Shown here: piece after piece, positions 61,209 to 64,000 of the stretch
Position numbering within the stretch: the first letter of the stretch is position 1
Layout: every line of letters begins with the position of its first letter
From: DATAGF01 sp963819845
GTDB lineage: Bacteria > Actinomycetota > Thermoleophilia > Miltoncostaeales > Miltoncostaeaceae
Reading direction: 5' to 3'
Assembly (NCBI GenBank): GCA_963819845.1
Contig: CAWFXQ010000009.1
Span: 1 to 64,000, forward strand
Length of the DNA stretch: 64,000 nt
Notes under the pieces: generated by a model
The model's input: the letters and a program-made list of their open reading frames with translations, nothing else
What the model was told of the DNA's origin: nothing
The model's database searches: none
Program-made: the position numbers and the translations under genes

Positions 61209-61796
61209 TCACGGTCGGGTCGAGGCAGCGCCTCCCGTCCGCAGCGCGATGGCGGCGTGCCTCGAGTAGTTCAGGAGGGTCGCGATCGCCAGCGCGACGG
61301 CCGCCCAGAAGAGGACGTCGACCCAGGCCTGGTCGAGCAGGATCGCGCCGCCGGTCGCCACCATCGTGAGCCCCGACGACCACTTCCCGGCCATGTCCAC
61401 CCGCATCTCGATCCCCCGCCGCATCAGCCCGGCGTAGGCGGCCACCACGAAGACCTCGCGGAACATCAGGATCGCCGGGCCGACCGGGTGGAGCCGGTCG
61501 AGCAGGATGATCCCGACGAGCCCCACCAGCACCAGCAGCCGGTCGGCCAGGGGGTCGGCGATGCGCCCGAAGCGGCTCTCCGCGCCCAGGTGGCGCGCGA
61601 GGATCCCGTCGAGGAAGTCGGTCGCCCCCACGACGCCGAAGATGATCGCCGCGGGCACGGAGGTCGGCCCCTCGGCCCGGATCAGCACGACCAGGAGCAC
61701 CGGCAGCGCCGCCAGGCGGCTGATCGTGAGGGCGTTGGGCAGCCAGCGCCAGCGCGCGGCCGCGCCGCGCGGCGGCTCGGGCATGCTGTGCATCAT
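61209..61796 (-). CDS. CDP-alcohol phosphatidyltransferase (PgsA-like)
   Basis: 195 residues. The family motif D-x2-D-G-x2-A-R-x8-G-x3-D-x3-D is complete: DFLDGILARHLGAESRFGRIADPLAD (read in two). About six membrane segments. It makes phosphatidylglycerol-phosphate or phosphatidylinositol-phosphate. Start at ATG 61796 (ATG 61793 and 61784 also in frame). Confidence 0.85.
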   Translation of the reverse strand: MMHSMPEPPRGAAARWRWLPNALTISRLAALPVLLVVLIRAEGPTSVPAAIIFGVVGATDFLDGILARHLGAESRFGRIADPLADRLLVLVGLVGIILLDRLHPVGPAILMFREVFVVAAYAGLMRRGIEMRVDMAGKWSSGLTMVATGGAILLDQAWVDVLFWAAVALAIATLLNYSRHAAIALRTGGAASTRP

Positions 61797-61822
61797 CACC
61801 GACTCGTACCCGGGAGGTACCG

Positions 61823-62376
<554 letters not shown>

Positions 62377-62389
62377 AGATGCCTGGAGA

Positions 62390-62770
62390 CTACCGCAGGT
62401 CGCGGAACTCGACCAGCTCGACCAGGTTGCCCAGGGGGTCGCGGGTGAACAGGCGCTCGCGGCCGTGGATGCGGCTGCCGGCGTCGATCAGGGGCGCCCC
62501 GGCCGCCTCCAGGCGCCCGCGCGCGTCGTCGAGGTCGTCCACCTGCAGGCAGAGGTGGTGGCGCCGCGCCGGGTCGGGCGGGAGCTCGTGCGGGATGAAG
62601 TGCAGCTCGATGCCGGCGTCGCGCGTCGCGAACCACACCCAGCCCTTGTCGGCCACCTCCGGCGGCACCGGCATCTCCGGGATGCCGAGCGCCCCGCCGT
62701 AGAATCGGCGCACCTCGTCCGCCCGGCCGGGCGGGAAGGTCACGCCCACGTGCTGGAGCCGCACCTCCAT
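62390..62770 (-). CDS. Glyoxalase/VOC-family protein
   Basis: 126 residues, one vicinal-oxygen-chelate domain. QHVGVTFPPGRADEVRRFYG, GIELHFIPHELPPDPARRHHLCLQVDDL (pieces) and FTRDPLGNLVELVEF give the paired beta-alpha units; metal residues could be His7, His of LHF and Glu of VELVE. Substrate unknown. Confidence 0.82.
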   Translation of the reverse strand: MEVRLQHVGVTFPPGRADEVRRFYGGALGIPEMPVPPEVADKGWVWFATRDAGIELHFIPHELPPDPARRHHLCLQVDDLDDARGRLEAAGAPLIDAGSRIHGRERLFTRDPLGNLVELVEFRDLR

Positions 62771-62804
62771 CGGGCCGGACCATAGCCACTAGGATGCGCG
62801 GCCG

Positions 62805-64000
62805 ATGCCGCCGAAGCCCGTCCTCCCCGCGCGCGCCGACGACTTCCCGCAGTGGTACCAGGAGGTCATCGCCAAGGCGGAGCTCGCCGAGGCCGGGCCG
62901 GCCCGCGGGACCATGGTCATCCGCCCGTACGGATACGGCCTGTGGGAGCGGATGCAGGCCGAGATGGACGCCCGCATCAAGGCGTGCGGCGCCGAGAACG
63001 TCTACCTGCCGCTGCTCATCCCCGAGTCGTACCTGCGCCGCGAGGCCGAGCACGTCGAGGGCTTCAGCCCCGAGCTGGCGGTGGTCACGATCGCCGGCGG
63101 CAAGGAGCTGGAGGAGCCGCTGGTCGTCCGGCCGACCTCGGAGACCGTCTTCGGCGAGCTCATGGCCCGGTGGGTGCAGTCCTACCGCGACCTGCCCCTG
63201 CTGCTGAACCAGTGGGCCAACGTGGTGCGCTGGGAGCTGAGACCGCGCGTCTTCCTGCGCACGACCGAGTTCCTCTGGCAGGAGGGCCACACGGCTCACG
63301 CCACCCGCGAGGACGCCGCCGCCTACGCGCGGCGCATCCTGCACGAGGCCTACCTCGACTTCATGACGGAGGTGCTGGCGATCCCCGTCCACATCGGCGT
63401 CAAGACGGCCCGCGAGCGCTTCGCCGGGGCCATCAACACCATGACCCTCGAGGCCATGATGGGCGACGGGAGGGCGCTGCAGATGGGCACGAGCCACGAG
63501 CTGGGCCAGAACTTCGCCCGCGCGTTCGGGATCGACTACCTCGACGCCGACGACGCCCAGCAGGCGTGCTGGACCACCTCGTGGGGCACCAGCACGCGCA
63601 TGGTCGGCGGCCTGATCATGTGCCACGGCGACGACCACGGCCTGCGGGTGCCGCCGCGCATCGCCCACATCCAGGCGGTGGTGCTCGTCGTCCGCGACGA
63701 GGACGGAGCCGTTGCCGAGGCGGCCCACCGCGTCGCGGCCGAGCTGAGCGCGGCGGGCGTGCGGGCGCGCGTCAACGACAACACCGCGACCGGCTTCGGC
63801 CGCCGTGCCACCGACTGGGAGCTGAAGGGCGTGCCGGTGAGGGTGGAGATCGGGCCGCGCGACCTCGCCGAGGGCACCGTCACGCTCGTGCGCCGCGACC
63901 GGCGCGAGAAGGAGCCCGTCCCGGCCGCGGGCCTCCCGGCGAGGGTCGCCGCCCTGCTCGGCGAGATCCAGGCCGGCCTGCTGGCCGAGGCGACCGCGGC
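62805..64000 (+). CDS. proS: Prolyl-tRNA synthetase (cut by window edge)
   Basis: 398 residues visible, incomplete at the right edge. Class II motifs: motif 1 IRPYGYGLWERMQAEMDARI, motif 2 RWELRPRVFLRTTEFLWQEGHTAHA (parts), WTTSWGTSTRMVGG and the anticodon-binding domain start RIAHIQAVVLVV. It has no insertion (editing) domain between motifs 2 and 3, and begins DDFPQWYQEVIAKAELAE, so it is the archaeal/eukaryotic-type ProRS found in some bacteria. Charges the nearby tRNA-Pro. ATG 62805. Confidence 0.93.
   Translation, partial: MPPKPVLPARADDFPQWYQEVIAKAELAEAGPARGTMVIRPYGYGLWERMQAEMDARIKACGAENVYLPLLIPESYLRREAEHVEGFSPELAVVTIAGGKELEEPLVVRPTSETVFGELMARWVQSYRDLPLLLNQWANVVRWELRPRVFLRTTEFLWQEGHTAHATREDAAAYARRILHEAYLDFMTEVLAIPVHIGVKTARERFAGAINTMTLEAMMGDGRALQMGTSHELGQNFARAFGIDYLDADDAQQACWTTSWGTSTRMVGGLIMCHGDDHGLRVPPRIAHIQAVVLVVRDEDGAVAEAAHRVAAELSAAGVRARVNDNTATGFGRRATDWELKGVPVRVEIGPRDLAEGTVTLVRRDRREKEPVPAAGLPARVAALLGEIQAGLLAEATA

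Overview
This 64 kb window is very GC-rich and densely coded, with many GTG starts, 4-bp GTGA/ATGA gene overlaps and (F420-free) actinobacterial gene content: a DosRS-type gas-sensing two-component system, trehalose synthase TreT, polyphosphate glucokinase, a FHA (GarA-like) / MerR (FtsR-like) pair, an RsiG-like small protein and an archaeal-type prolyl-tRNA synthetase. I infer a deep-branching actinobacterium (Thermoleophilia- or Rubrobacter-like); no rRNA or marker in the window settles this. At least eight otherwise intact genes carry single-base frameshifts, mostly in G/C runs, which looks more like assembly error than decay.

Layout. 0-0.9 kb: a gene graveyard (epoxide hydrolase start, two tyrosine-integrase fragments, a transposase start). 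0.9-7.5 kb: an arsenite oxidation module on the minus strand, aioB-aioA-moaA-cupredoxin-DUF6457-moeA, with a divergent ArsR-type repressor. 7.5-10 kb: sparse region with two identical 44-bp tRNA-Arg 3' fragments (att-like), a cupin and a SnoaL-like protein. 10-16.7 kb: alcohol dehydrogenase, a GAF histidine kinase/NarL regulator pair and a beta-propeller/cupredoxin/PQQ-dehydrogenase-like operon; one 17-bp motif is shared by the kinase promoter and the operon promoter.

17.4-31.1 kb: an island whose contents parallel the mycobacterial DosR dormancy regulon: flavodoxin, SRPBCC protein, CBS-GTPase fusion, CBS protein, GAPDH, an Rv2004c-like phosphotransferase/kinase, copper nitrite reductase NirK, a NarL regulator, a DosS-like GAF kinase that keeps the haem-ligand histidine, an NDH-2/SQR-like flavoprotein, TreT and a universal stress protein. 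Three 18-bp palindromes with the same 4-bp spacer lie 55-70 bp upstream of genes in this island and are candidate operators.

31.1-43.4 kb: a MacB/FtsX-type ABC exporter, an operon of FAD oxidase, alcohol dehydrogenase and aldehyde dehydrogenase, and a large divergent LuxR-type regulator. 43.4-52.7 kb: ROK kinase, aldo/keto reductase, a Na+/H+ antiporter fused to a UBP zinc finger, and a SUMF1-like / MIP18-like / amidohydrolase trio. 52.7-64 kb: MarR regulator with three operator palindromes, PilZ protein, ferritin, M32 peptidase, then a housekeeping operon (methyltransferase, PPGK, apt, MerR, FHA, RsiG-like, PgsA-like), tRNA-Pro(GGG) and proS, which runs off the right edge.
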